Of a stretch of DNA of 64,000 nucleotides, positions 17,401-25,509 are shown one piece after another. The position numbers were made by a program, and so were the translations under genes. How positions within the stretch are numbered: the first letter of the stretch is position 1; each line of letters begins with the position of its first letter. Origin of the DNA: Shimia abyssi. GTDB taxonomy: Bacteria > Pseudomonadota > Alphaproteobacteria > Rhodobacterales > Rhodobacteraceae. The notes beneath the pieces were generated by a model. That model saw only the letters and a list, made by a program, of their open reading frames with translations. It ran no database searches and was not told the DNA's origin. The stretch spans positions 248,001 through 312,000 of the forward strand of contig NZ_PYGJ01000002.1 of the NCBI RefSeq assembly GCF_003014475.1, in the 5' to 3' direction.

Positions 17401-18009
17401 CGCATAGGCCATCTCGACAAACCCGCGCTCACTCAACCGCTCAGCCTCGGGCGCACCGCCCTCTCCCGGATGGCGCTGCAACTCGATATACAACCGATCG
17501 CCAAAGATCCGATGCAAACGCGAAATCAGCGCCTCGGCCTCCGCCCGCTGCCCGTGTCGTAACATCCTTCCCGCAGGCCCATCCGGTCCACCGGTCAAGC
17601 AAATCAACCCGTCAGAATGCGCCTCCAGCTCGTCTAGCGTGACCTGCGGCAACTGTCCGCCCTTGTCTACGTACAGGCACGAGCTCAATTTCATCAGGTT
17701 CTCATATCCTACTTCGCTCTGGCTCAGCAGTACGACTGGCGCAGGTGCTGGTGCCTGCGTTCGCCCGGATTGATCCGGATTTGGCATTTCCAGATCCACC
17801 TGACAGCCGATAATTGGCTGAATGCCTGCTCCGCTGGCCGTAACCGAAAACTCCAACGCCGCAAAAAGGCTGTTGGTGTCTGTAATCGCAACCGCTGGCA
17901 TACTCATATCGGCGCACATTCCGGGCAATTTCTTTACCCGGACGGCCCCTTCCAAAAGCGAGTATTCAGTATGCGTGCGGAGATGAATGAATCGTGGTGT
18001 GCTGCTCAT
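14491..18009 (-). CDS. dnaE: DNA polymerase III alpha subunit
   Basis: A 1172-aa replicative polymerase. It has an N-terminal PHP domain (FIHLRTHTEYSLLEGA), a C-family catalytic domain with SMPDFDIDFCMDRR (two Asp, near residue 400) and VKFDFLGLKTLT (third Asp), then HhH and OB-fold regions (KIAGRVSGRQERKSA). Length is close to E. coli DnaE. The thumb and palm segment PVGPGRGSGAGSLVAY is intact. The gene is complete and housekeeping in character. It marks the end of the conserved stretch before the mobile element that begins 120 bp upstream of its start. Confidence 0.96.
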   Translation of the reverse strand: MSSTPRFIHLRTHTEYSLLEGAVRVKKLPGMCADMSMPAVAITDTNSLFAALEFSVTASGAGIQPIIGCQVDLEMPNPDQSGRTQAPAPAPVVLLSQSEVGYENLMKLSSCLYVDKGGQLPQVTLDELEAHSDGLICLTGGPDGPAGRMLRHGQRAEAEALISRLHRIFGDRLYIELQRHPGEGGAPEAERLSERGFVEMAYAMDIPLVATNDVYFPKSEMYEAHDALICISEGAYVDQQEGRRRLTPQHYFKSPEEMVTLFADLPEAIENTVEIAKRCAFKAYLRDPILPKFADDEVAELRRIANEGLKKRLAVIPHAVSVEEYQERLDFELDIIEGMGFPGYFLIVADFIQWGKDQGIPVGPGRGSGAGSLVAYALTITDLDPLRYSLLFERFLNPERVSMPDFDIDFCMDRREEVIRYVQQKYGRDKVGQIITFGALLSKAAVRDIGRVLQMPYGQVDRLSKMIPVEGVKPVSIEKALQDEPRLREEARNEEVVDRLLTYGQQVEGLLRNASTHAAGVVIGDRPLDALVPLYQDPRSDMPATQFNMKWVEQAGLVKFDFLGLKTLTVIQNAIEQIHASGRHIHIAADGTQLYEPAEGAENEINAIPLDDEASYKLYASAKTVAVFQVESTGMMDALKRMKPTCIEDIVALVALYRPGPMENIPTYCEVKNGLREIESVHPLIDHILEETQGIIVYQEQVMQIAQVMAGYSLGGADLLRRAMGKKIKEAMDAERPKFEKGAAENGVPAKKASEVFDLLEKFANYGFNKSHAAAYAVVSYQTAWLKANHPVEFMAGVMNCDIHLTDKLAVYFEEVKKALKLPYVPPCVNRSDAMFKVVDGALVYALGALKNVGVEAMNLVVAGRNVDGAEKPFATLFDFARRVDLKKVGKRPLEMLARSGAFDQLDPNRHRVLASLDALVGYSSAIFEQKASNQVSLFGEAGDDLPEPRLSPVGDWLPAERLDEEARAIGFFLSGHPLEDYMGALKRKKVLTLDELTEKARGGALVAKIAGRVSGRQERKSARGNRFAFAQLSDPTGAYEVTIFSETLEKSREFLETGAKVVVTVKAEMESDQLKLLAQSVAPVDTIVADAGAVGLRIFLERAEAVAPVANVLQGAAESLRGVPKGPVMVCLLDPELPGDVEMDLKAEFPVNPQIKGALKSLDGVMSVEEF

Positions 18010-18172
18010 GCAGCCACTCTAGCCCAGCCCGCTAAGTTCCGAAATCCCGAACCGACCTGTCACCATCAAACTTGCATTGCTATGCTCGAAAAAGACGATC
18101 CAAGGGTAATCCTGCCGGAAATTGTGGGTGTTTAGAAGTGGAATTTTCTCAACAATGAACGAGGAGATTCTG

Positions 18173-18439
18173 ATGAGGAAATCGAAGTACAGCGACGCTC
18201 AGATCCTGAACATTTTGAAGCTGGCTGATAACGGCGTTCCGGTTGCTGATCTGTGCCGTGAACATGGTAAGAGCTCGGCCAGCTTCTACAAATGGCGGGC
18301 GAAGTATGGCGGGATGGATGCGTCGCTGATCTCGCGGATGAACGCGCTGGACGAAGAGAACAAGCGCCTGAAGCGGATGTACGCCGAGAAGAGCATGCAG
18401 AATGACCTGCTGAAGGAGGCCTTTGGGGAAAAGTGGTAA
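18173..18439 (+). CDS. IS3-family transposase OrfA (helix-turn-helix)
   Basis: An 88-aa OrfA of the transposase_8 type. MRKSKYSDAQILNILKLADNG and VADLCREHGKSSASFYKWRAKYGGMD form the helix-turn-helix, and a leucine-rich helix (NALDEENKRLKRMYAEKSM) follows for dimerisation. It appears intact. GAGGAG lies 10 bases before the ATG. The orfB frame overlaps its 3' end by 7 bp, as usual for elements that make an OrfAB fusion by programmed frameshifting. Confidence 0.88.
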   Translation: MRKSKYSDAQILNILKLADNGVPVADLCREHGKSSASFYKWRAKYGGMDASLISRMNALDEENKRLKRMYAEKSMQNDLLKEAFGEKW

Positions 18440-19213
18440 GGCCATCTCAGCGCAAGGAGATGGCGCAATGGGCCGTGCGATACAAATCTGCCAGTATCCG
18501 GTTTGCGTGCCAGACGTTCAGCATCGGCGAGACCTGCTATCGGTATCAGACGAAACTGAGCGGCGAGAACGAGCTGATCGCCAATTGGCTGGTGGCGTTG
18601 ACGGATCGGAAGAAGGCGTGGGGGTTTGGCCTGTGCTTTCTGCATCTGCGCAACGTCAATGCTTGGCTGGAACCACAAGCGGGTTTACCGCATCTATTGC
18701 GGGTTGGAACTCAATGTGCGGATCAAACCGCGCAATCGGCTGCAACGGGACAAACCGGAACCGCTGGCTGTGCCGGAAACACCCAACGAAGTCTGGTCCA
18801 TGGACTTCATGGCCGACCAAATCGTGGATGACTGGTCGTTCCGCACGCTGAACGTGCTGGACGGCTTCAACCGCGAGGAGCTTGCCATCGAGGTGGGTTT
18901 CTCGCTGCCCTCAGAACGGGTCGTCCGAGCGCTGAACCAGCTCATTGGCTGGCGTAGAAAGCCACTGGCCATTCGCGTTGATGTACATTCGGCCCGGCAA
19001 GCCCAGCAGAACGCATATGTAGAGCACCACAACCGCACTGTCATGACGGAATGGCTGGGCCGGTATCACTTTGAATCCATCGCAGAGGTTCAGAATCATG
19101 CAATCCGCTGGCTCTGGACACACAACAACGAACTTCCGAACAACGGTATCGGTATCGGTATCGGTATCGGTATCGGAGGAATGACACCAATCCAGAAACT
19201 AAAAGCAGCATAG
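18433..19213 (+). pseudogene. IS3-family transposase OrfB, frameshifted and internally deleted
   Basis: The DDE integrase half of the transposase is recognisable in two frames. The first frame runs from VRPSQRKEMAQ to LCFLHLRNV, then a net +1 shift near 18655-18662 moves homology into the second frame (GWNHKRVYRIY, SMDFMADQ, FNREELAIE). The first Asp is in SMDF, the second in AIRVD and the Glu in QQNAYVE. About 20-25 residues expected between AIRVD and QQNAYVE are missing in frame. The C-terminal GIGG is expanded to a GI repeat. It is inactive on this evidence. Confidence 0.82.
19145..19174 (+). repeat. Hexanucleotide microsatellite (GGTATC)x5
   Basis: Five perfect tandem copies of GGTATC lie in the 3' part of the decayed orfB, where intact relatives read a single GIGG. 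It encodes a Gly-Ile dipeptide run. Slippage expansion inside an unselected gene is the simple explanation. Confidence 0.95.
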
Positions 19214-19232
19214 ATTCTACTTTTGGACCCCA

Positions 19233-19901
19233 CCAAAAATGGGGGAAATACCGATTGATCTTGCGTTTGTGGGTTCGGCCTGAAGAAGCGCGAGACCGAT
19301 TATGTTTATGAGATTTAGCGACGGAATAATTGGGCCACAAACCAAACGGTAGATTATTCTGCCGGGCTTCCTTGACTCAGGACTCTCAGTTCGACAGCTG
19401 ATTATGCAATCTATGGCGGGTAGACTGGCTGCTCGCTGCGCCGACGCTCGGTTTATAATCCGCCAAACCGCCAGAATTGGTACATTTACAAAGACCAACG
19501 CTGGCCGCTTTCCTCAAGGCTTGCCTCTTACTCTCCAGACAAGTCCAAAAACCGCGAAGCGCGCCATGCTCCAAAACGCAATGAACTACTAATTCTCGTT
19601 CTGGCCGCACTGTGCGCCGCGCACGAAATCCTCGCAAAGGCGCTGCACTTGCAACAAATCAGCCTAAAAGATAATCACTCTCACCTAGCAACACTTTCAA
19701 TAATTCGTTGAAAATAGGATGGCATTACCCTTTATAAACACACACATTTTCCAAAAATCTTACACGTAAACACTCCAAAACCGTGCCCCATCCCGTGTCT
19801 CTAACCCTAAGTTCCTCTTGCTAAATCCGCCCTGCACTTCCTAGTGTGAGGCCGCTAAAAGCCATTCAGCACCCAATCAGCCCTCGGCCAAAGGAACGCA
19901 C
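19233..19901. other. Gene-free stretch between IS remnant and ABC transporter
   Basis: About 670 bp with no supportable gene on either strand. The longest frames (for example 19217-19498 on minus, 93 codons) show no family resemblance and poor coding character. The right part (19680-19790) is visibly AT-richer than its surroundings and probably holds the promoter of the ABC operon at 19902. The left part may be decayed mobile DNA, but I cannot name it. Confidence 0.5.
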
Positions 19902-21449
19902 ATGATGAGCGACACCGGACCCTTGCTAAGCATCTCCGGCCTGACCAAGGCCTATCCGGGCGTCGTCGCCAATGACACCGTGTCGTTTGATATCGGCCAA
20001 AGCGAGGTGCACGCGCTTTTGGGGGAAAACGGGGCCGGCAAGTCCACGCTCGTGAAAATGATCTACGGGCTCGTTAAACCCGACAGCGGCACCATGACAT
20101 GGAAGGGCCAGCCTTTTACACCAGCCGAACCCAAAGCTGCCCGTGCTGCGGGGGTCGCCATGGTGTTTCAGCACTTCTCGCTGTTTGATGCGCTCAATGT
20201 CGCCGAAAACGTCGCGCTTGGCATGGAGGATCCGCCCCCCATGCGCGATCTGGCGCGCAAAATCCGTCAGGTTTCCGAAACCTACGGCCTACCGCTTGAT
20301 CCCAACCGCACCGTTGGCGACCTCTCTGCCGGTGAACGTCAGCGGGTCGAAATCATTCGCTGCCTGCTGCAAGACCCCAAGCTTCTGATCATGGACGAAC
20401 CCACCTCGGTCCTGACCCCGCAAGAGGTCGAAATCCTGTTTGAGACATTGAACAAGCTCAAAGCCGAAGGCACCTCGATCTTGTATATCTCGCATAAACT
20501 CGAAGAGATCCGCACCCTCTGCGATCACGCCACCATTCTGCGCCTTGGCAAAAACGTCGGCGAATGTGTTCCTGCCGAAACCTCTGCGCGCGATATGGCC
20601 GAGATGATGGTTGGCGACACATTGCAAACACCGACCCGCTCAACCGAAAAGGCAGGCGACGTGGTACTCGACGTCTCTGGCCTCTCGCTAGAACCGGCCA
20701 ACCCATTTGGCACAACGTTGAAAAACATCCATTTTACTGTGCGGGGCGGCGAAATCCTTGGCCTCGGCGGGGTCGCGGGCAACGGGCAAGACGAATTGCT
20801 CGCGGCGCTGTCTGGTGAAACGCCGACATGGCCCGACGCAATCAAGGTCAAGGGCAGTGAGGTCGGTAATCTTGGCCCCAGTGCTCGCCGCCGTCTAGGC
20901 ATTTTGGCAGCACCCGAGGAACGGCTCGGCCACGCCGCTGCCCCGGATATGAGCCTTACAGAAAACGCCCTTCTCACCGGTGCTATCCGCGAAGAACTCA
21001 CCTCAAATGGTTTTGTGAACTGGTCGGGCACCACATCCTTCGCGGAAAACATCATCAAATCCTTTGACGTGCGCACCCCCGGAACGCATGTCGCCGCCCG
21101 CGCGCTCTCTGGCGGCAATTTGCAAAAGTTTGTCATCGGCCGCGAGGTGCTTCAACGCCCCGAAGTGTTGATCGTTAACCAACCTACATGGGGCGTCGAC
21201 GCCGCCGCCGCGGCAGCCATCCGCCAATCGCTACTGGACCTAGCGGCCGGTGGTGCCGCCATTGTCGTCATCTCTCAGGATCTCGACGAGCTGATGGAAA
21301 TCTCTGATCGCTTCGGCGCTCTCAACGAAGGTCGCCTATCCGACATTCGCCCCGCCGCAGGTCTCACCATTGACGAAATTGGCCTGATGATGGGTGGCGC
21401 ACACGGCATGGAAGCCGCTCATATCGGCGCAGAAGGAACTCCGGCATGA
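19902..21449 (+). CDS. ABC transporter ATP-binding protein, BMP/nucleoside type (double NBD)
   Basis: A 515-aa protein with two fused nucleotide-binding domains, like YufO/NupA of purine nucleoside importers. NBD1 has Walker A GENGAGKST, signature LSAGERQRVEI and Walker B LLIMDEPTSVL. NBD2 has a degenerate Walker A (GVAGNGQDELL, no Lys), signature LSGGNLQKFVIG and Walker B LIVNQPTWGVD with Asn in place of the usual Asp-Glu pair. Only site 1 probably hydrolyses ATP. This asymmetry is normal for the family. The two permeases and the BMP binding protein follow, overlapping or closely spaced. Confidence 0.9.
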   Translation: MMSDTGPLLSISGLTKAYPGVVANDTVSFDIGQSEVHALLGENGAGKSTLVKMIYGLVKPDSGTMTWKGQPFTPAEPKAARAAGVAMVFQHFSLFDALNVAENVALGMEDPPPMRDLARKIRQVSETYGLPLDPNRTVGDLSAGERQRVEIIRCLLQDPKLLIMDEPTSVLTPQEVEILFETLNKLKAEGTSILYISHKLEEIRTLCDHATILRLGKNVGECVPAETSARDMAEMMVGDTLQTPTRSTEKAGDVVLDVSGLSLEPANPFGTTLKNIHFTVRGGEILGLGGVAGNGQDELLAALSGETPTWPDAIKVKGSEVGNLGPSARRRLGILAAPEERLGHAAAPDMSLTENALLTGAIREELTSNGFVNWSGTTSFAENIIKSFDVRTPGTHVAARALSGGNLQKFVIGREVLQRPEVLIVNQPTWGVDAAAAAAIRQSLLDLAAGGAAIVVISQDLDELMEISDRFGALNEGRLSDIRPAAGLTIDEIGLMMGGAHGMEAAHIGAEGTPA

Positions 21450-22525
21450 TCAAGCTCGAAAAACGCCCTATGCCGTCGCGCACCTTATCTGTGGCCACAC
21501 CCCTGATCGCAGTCGCGATCACAATGATCGCTGGCGGTTTGCTATTCTCCGCCCTCGGCAAGAACCCGTTTGAGGCGATCCGTACGATTTTCTGGGATCC
21601 AATCTTTGGAGAGTTCGCCTTTTATTACCGCCCGCAATTGCTCGTCAAAGGCGCGCCGCTTGTACTCATCGCGATCGGCCTCAGCCTTGGCTTCAAGGCA
21701 GGTATCTGGAATATCGGTGCCGAAGGCCAATACATCATCGGCTCCCTGTGCGGAGCTGCTGTTGGCCTAGCGTTCTACCCATTTGACAGCTTTGTCGTCT
21801 TCCCGCTTATGATCCTTGCCGGAGCGCTTGGCGGTTGGGCCTGGGCCATGATCCCGGCACTTTTAAAGGTCAAATTTGGGACCAACGAGATCCTCGTCTC
21901 GCTCATGTTGGTGTATGTGGCCGAACAGCTGCTCGCCTCCATGTCGCTTGGCTTACTTAGAAACCCCGAAGGCCACGGCTTCCCTGGTTCACGCAATTTC
22001 AACGACTACCCTGCTGGCACGTCATGGATCAATGAGGCCGCAGGCCTGCACTGGGGCATGGTCTTTGCCTTCATTGCGGTGATCTTTGCTTACATCCTTC
22101 TCAATCGCCACATCCTCGGCTTCAACATCCGTCTCACCGGCGAAGCCCCCCGCGCCGCGCGCTTTTCAGGCGTCAGCCCAACACGTTTGATCCTGTTCTG
22201 CCTTGGCACCTCAGGCGCTCTCGCTGGCCTCGCGGGTCTATTCGAGGTCTCAGGCCCCGGCGGTCAGGTGAGCATCGACTTCAATGTCGGCTACGGATTT
22301 ACAGCGATCATCGTCGCCTTCCTTGGCAGGTTGCACCCGGTCGGCATCCTGCTCGCGGGACTGCTCATGGCTCTGACTTACATTGGCGGCGAGATCGCCC
22401 AAGGCAACCTCGGCCTGCCCTCCGCCGCCATTCAGGTCTTTCAGGGAATGCTGCTGTTCTTCCTTCTCGCACTTGATCTTCTCACCAATTACCGCGTGCG
22501 ATTTGCCGTAAAGGGAGCTGCTTAA
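21446..22525 (+). CDS. ABC transporter permease, BMP/nucleoside type (first)
   Basis: A 359-aa inner-membrane permease with about ten hydrophobic helices. It carries WNIGAEGQYIIGSLCGAA and LKVKFGTNEILVSLMLVYVAEQLL, the typical NupB/YufP family segments, and the EAA-like loop around GEAPRAARFSGVSPTR. It pairs with the permease at 22525 to form the channel for the ATPase at 19902. It overlaps the ATPase gene by 4 bp and shares one base with the next start. Confidence 0.9.
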   Translation: MIKLEKRPMPSRTLSVATPLIAVAITMIAGGLLFSALGKNPFEAIRTIFWDPIFGEFAFYYRPQLLVKGAPLVLIAIGLSLGFKAGIWNIGAEGQYIIGSLCGAAVGLAFYPFDSFVVFPLMILAGALGGWAWAMIPALLKVKFGTNEILVSLMLVYVAEQLLASMSLGLLRNPEGHGFPGSRNFNDYPAGTSWINEAAGLHWGMVFAFIAVIFAYILLNRHILGFNIRLTGEAPRAARFSGVSPTRLILFCLGTSGALAGLAGLFEVSGPGGQVSIDFNVGYGFTAIIVAFLGRLHPVGILLAGLLMALTYIGGEIAQGNLGLPSAAIQVFQGMLLFFLLALDLLTNYRVRFAVKGAA

Positions 22526-23445
22526 TGGATCTGTCCGCAATCAACCCCGTCCTGCTGATCGCCTCACTCATGGTCGCGGCCACACCACTGCTCTTGGCTG
22601 CCATCGGTGAACTCGTCGTCGAAAAGGCCGGTGTCCTGAACCTCGGCGTCGAAGGCATGATGATCGTCGGCGCGATCTCCGGCTTTGCCATTTCGGTCGA
22701 AAGCGGCTCTCCGATGCTCGGTCTTATCGCCGCAATGATCGGTGGCGCGCTACTCTCGCTGCTCTTTGCCTTCCTCACTCAGTTTGCGTTGGCCAATCAG
22801 GTCGCCTCTGGCCTTGCCCTCACCCTCTTCGGCCTCGGCCTCTCTGCCCTCATGGGGCAGTCCTATGTGGGCATCAAACCCCCGGCTATGGCCACACTGG
22901 ACATTCCGGTCATCTCTGACATCCCGGTGATCGGCCCAATCCTCTTTTCCCATGACCCTGTGCTTTATATTGGCATTGCCCTCTGCGCCGGTGTTTGGGC
23001 TTTTCTCAAATTCTCACGCGGAGGCCTTGTGCTGCGCGCGGTCGGAGAAAGCCACGATGCAGCCCATGCCCTCGGTTATAACGTCATCCGAGTGCGAATC
23101 CTCGCCATCATGTTTGGTGGCGCCTGCGCCGGTCTGGGCGGGGCGTACATCTCGCTGATCCGCGTACCGCAATGGACCGAAGGCATGACCGCAGGAATCG
23201 GCTGGATCGCTTTGGCACTTGTCGTATTCGCAAGCTGGAAACCGTGGCGGGTTTTACTTGGTGCTTACCTTTTTGGCGGTATCAACGTTCTGCAACTCAA
23301 TTTGCAGGCTGCTGGCATTGCCATTCCAGTCGAATACTTGGCAATGTCGCCCTATCTGATAACCATTCTAGTGCTGGTTATCATGTCGGCTGATAAGAGC
23401 GGTGCACCTGCGTCACTCGGCCGAACATTCCATGCCTCTCAGTGA
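22525..23445 (+). CDS. ABC transporter permease, BMP/nucleoside type (second)
   Basis: A 306-aa permease with eight or more hydrophobic helices. The opening TPLLLAAIGELVVEKAGVLNLGVEGMM matches NupC/YufQ family permeases, and VGESHDAAHALGYNVIRVR is the cytoplasmic coupling loop. It completes the transmembrane pair. The start codon overlaps the previous stop (TAATG). Confidence 0.9.
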   Translation: MDLSAINPVLLIASLMVAATPLLLAAIGELVVEKAGVLNLGVEGMMIVGAISGFAISVESGSPMLGLIAAMIGGALLSLLFAFLTQFALANQVASGLALTLFGLGLSALMGQSYVGIKPPAMATLDIPVISDIPVIGPILFSHDPVLYIGIALCAGVWAFLKFSRGGLVLRAVGESHDAAHALGYNVIRVRILAIMFGGACAGLGGAYISLIRVPQWTEGMTAGIGWIALALVVFASWKPWRVLLGAYLFGGINVLQLNLQAAGIAIPVEYLAMSPYLITILVLVIMSADKSGAPASLGRTFHASQ

Positions 23446-23485
23446 GGCCAACACAAAAACGACGAACCAACCGGGGAGAACCAAA

Positions 23486-24556
23486 ATGAAACTGACCAAC
23501 TTGCTTACAAGCGCAGCCATGGCGCTTGGTCTGGCAACTACCGCAATGGCCGCAGACACTAAAGTGGGCTTTGTCTATGTCGGACCCGTCGGCGACGGAG
23601 GCTGGACATATGAACACGATCAGGGGCGCAAGGCCGTGGTTGAAGAGTTCGGCGATGCCGTTGAAACCGTTTATGTCGAAAACGTCCCCGAGGGCGCCGA
23701 TGCAGAGCGCGTGATCACCCAGATGGCCCTACAAGGCGCTGATCTGATCTTTACAACTTCGTTTGGCTACATGGATCCCACGATCAACGTGGCCAAAAAG
23801 TTCCCAAAAGTGAAGTTTGAACACGCCACCGGCTATAAACAGGCCGACAACGTGTCCGTCTACTCGGCCCGTTTTTATGAAGGCCGTGCCGTTCAGGGTC
23901 ACATCGCTGGTCAGATGACCAAAACCAACACTATCGGATACATCGCTTCATTCCCGATCCCCGAAGTTATTCGTGGCATCAATTCGGCTTATATCCACGC
24001 CAAGGAAGTGAACCCCGATATCCAGTTCAAGATTATCTGGGCCTATACATGGTTTGACCCCGCGAAAGAGGCTGACGCAGCCAAGGCGCTGATCGAACAG
24101 GGTGCCGACGTGATCCTTCAGCACACCGATTCGACAGCACCTCAAGCGGCCGCTCAGGCAGCAGGCAATGTTATTACATTTGGGCAAGCGTCAGACATGA
24201 GCGAGTACGCCCCTTACCCGCGCGTTTCTTCCATCATTGATGACTGGGCCCCCTACTATGTGGCCCGCACCAAGGCCGTTATGGACGGCACATGGGAAAG
24301 CGTGAATACATGGCATGGCATCGGTGACGGCATGGTCGGAATCGGTGAAATTTCGGATGCAGTTCCCGCCGAAATCAAAGCCTCGGCTCTAGCACTCAAA
24401 GACAAACTGGCCGACGGCTCCTATCACGCTTTCACCGGCCCGTTGAAAAAGCAGGACGGATCGGACTGGCTGGCAGACGGCGAAACGGCTGATGACGGCA
24501 CTTTGGCCGGTATGAATTTCTACGTAGAAGGTCTGGACGCGGAAATCCCGAACTGA
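23486..24556 (+). CDS. BMP family ABC transporter substrate-binding protein
   Basis: A 356-aa periplasmic binding protein of the Bmp/Med (PnrA-like) family, which binds purine nucleosides in characterised members. The signal peptide MKLTNLLTSAAMALGL..AMAA is cleaved near residue 24, and the mature start KVGFVYVGPVGDGGWTYEHDQG is diagnostic. GGGGAG at 23473-23478 supports this ATG over earlier in-frame candidates. Neither nucleoside phosphorylase, deaminase nor kinase genes are adjacent, so the ligand may be a nucleoside, a base or a related compound. Confidence 0.9.
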   Translation: MKLTNLLTSAAMALGLATTAMAADTKVGFVYVGPVGDGGWTYEHDQGRKAVVEEFGDAVETVYVENVPEGADAERVITQMALQGADLIFTTSFGYMDPTINVAKKFPKVKFEHATGYKQADNVSVYSARFYEGRAVQGHIAGQMTKTNTIGYIASFPIPEVIRGINSAYIHAKEVNPDIQFKIIWAYTWFDPAKEADAAKALIEQGADVILQHTDSTAPQAAAQAAGNVITFGQASDMSEYAPYPRVSSIIDDWAPYYVARTKAVMDGTWESVNTWHGIGDGMVGIGEISDAVPAEIKASALALKDKLADGSYHAFTGPLKKQDGSDWLADGETADDGTLAGMNFYVEGLDAEIPN

Positions 24557-24580
24557 TCAGGACGAAACCCAAATTAACGA

Positions 24581-24609
24581 AAAGCCCGCCAAATTCGGTG
24601 GGCTTTTTT
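24581..24609 (+). terminator. Rho-independent terminator of the BMP-ABC operon
   Basis: Stem arms AAAGCCCGCC (24581-24590) and GGTGGGCTTT (24597-24606), with one G-T wobble, loop AAATTC, running into six consecutive T residues at 24604-24609. It is 24 bp after the binding-protein stop. This is the clearest terminator in the window. Confidence 0.92.
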
Positions 24610-24725
24610 GTTATCGGCACGACGTAAAGACGGTCTAAGCGGATTGGCCACTTAGGCCTCAACAGAGCAAGGGCATGTGATCTTAGCCCCGCATAGGCCA
24701 AACTGGCGCCATAAGCTTGTGCCCC

Positions 24726-25385
24726 CTACTCGGGGCTCGTCGCCTCAATCCAATAGGAACCCTCTTTCCGATCAATGTGGTACTTCAGGATATTCAGCGC
24801 CTTATGAGCGTCCTGCTCAAGTACGGCATCCGTCAATTCGCAGTGCTCCCGAAATGATTTTGCCATGTGATCGGTGTGCCGGCCCAATCGATTTCTTATT
24901 GCCGCCATCTTCAAGGCGATCGTTTGATAGGCATCGTTCAGAAACCGATTGTCCGAGAAATCGAAGAAGTATTGGTGAAAGGCCGTATCCTGAACCAAAT
25001 ACTCCCCATCGTCTCCCACGGCTCTTGCCGCCGTCATTTTCTCCACGCAGTCCTTCAACGCCTCATGCAACCCTTTCGGATGTGCTTGGATCGCCAGAGC
25101 CAGAGCCGTGGTTTCAAGACACACCCGAGCGTCACAAAGCTGCGCCAGCTCCTCAGGCTCAAGACTAAAAACAAATGATCCGCGCTGTGGCTCGACAATT
25201 AGCAAACCTTCCGTTTCAAGGCGGTTTATCGCCTCGCGTACGGGCGTTCGACTGACCTCCAGATCTCTTGCGATTCGAGCTTCCGACAACTGGCTTCCCA
25301 GTTCAAAACCCCCGGATACAATGCGCTGACGAAGATTTTCCGTCACCAATTCTGTTAATGATTTCGGGCGATTAAACGGGCTCAT
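24726..25385 (-). CDS. GntR-family regulator, FCD (FadR) subfamily
   Basis: A 219-aa regulator. The winged helix lies at residues about 5-70 (LTELVTENLRQRIVSGGFELGSQLSEARIA, VSRTPVREAINRLETEGL). The C-terminal FCD all-helical domain follows, with metal-type residues in DTAFHQYF and the FREHCELTDAV histidine. The ATG at 25385 follows GGAGGAG. FCD regulators often repress sugar-acid or organic-acid genes and are released by a pathway intermediate. It is divergent from the sugar-acid TRAP operon starting at 25510 and shares its operator region. Confidence 0.9.
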   Translation of the reverse strand: MSPFNRPKSLTELVTENLRQRIVSGGFELGSQLSEARIARDLEVSRTPVREAINRLETEGLLIVEPQRGSFVFSLEPEELAQLCDARVCLETTALALAIQAHPKGLHEALKDCVEKMTAARAVGDDGEYLVQDTAFHQYFFDFSDNRFLNDAYQTIALKMAAIRNRLGRHTDHMAKSFREHCELTDAVLEQDAHKALNILKYHIDRKEGSYWIEATSPE

Positions 25386-25422
25386 ATGGCTCTCCTCCAC
25401 AAGACCTTATCAGTACCTATTC

Positions 25423-25468
25423 TGGCATACAATATACAAGTGTTGACATGTTAGCATACTGTATGCCA
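25423..25468. promoter_or_regulatory. Candidate GntR operator pair in the divergent promoter
   Basis: A perfect 13-bp palindrome GCATAC-T-GTATGC (25454-25466) and a weaker copy at 25425-25437 have centres 29 bp apart, about three helical turns. They are framed by a 9-bp inverted repeat, TGGCATACA (25423-25431) and TGTATGCCA (25460-25468). Length and symmetry fit FCD-type GntR operators. TTGACA at 25443-25448 between them could be a -35 element for the TRAP operon. Confidence 0.72.
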
Positions 25469-25509
25469 GTTTCGACTCACCTTGAAAGACCGCGATGGGA
25501 GGAGCGTCT

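Larger units (their letters stand above)
18129..19232 (+). mobile_element. Decayed IS3-type insertion sequence
   Basis: The element holds an intact orfA and a broken orfB. Imperfect terminal inverted repeats match at 11 of 15 positions: GTTTAGAAGTGGAAT (18130-18144) and the reverse complement of 19214-19228. Ends in TG and CA at 18129 and 19232 fit the IS3 family. No convincing target-site duplication was found, so boundaries are approximate. The IS3 assignment rests on the orfA/orfB layout and the DDE motifs. With orfB damaged, it should not move on its own. Confidence 0.75.

Noticed and set aside
19145-19174. Short tandem repeat considered as a CRISPR array
   Set aside because: The units are six bases long and contiguous, with no spacers and no cas genes.
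19680-19901. AT-rich leader considered as a purine riboswitch for the ABC operon
   Set aside because: I could not find the conserved core or the pairing expected for that aptamer.
18010-19901. Integrative element with attachment sites around the IS remnant
   Set aside because: No integrase, no tRNA gene and no direct repeats flanking a larger segment were found.
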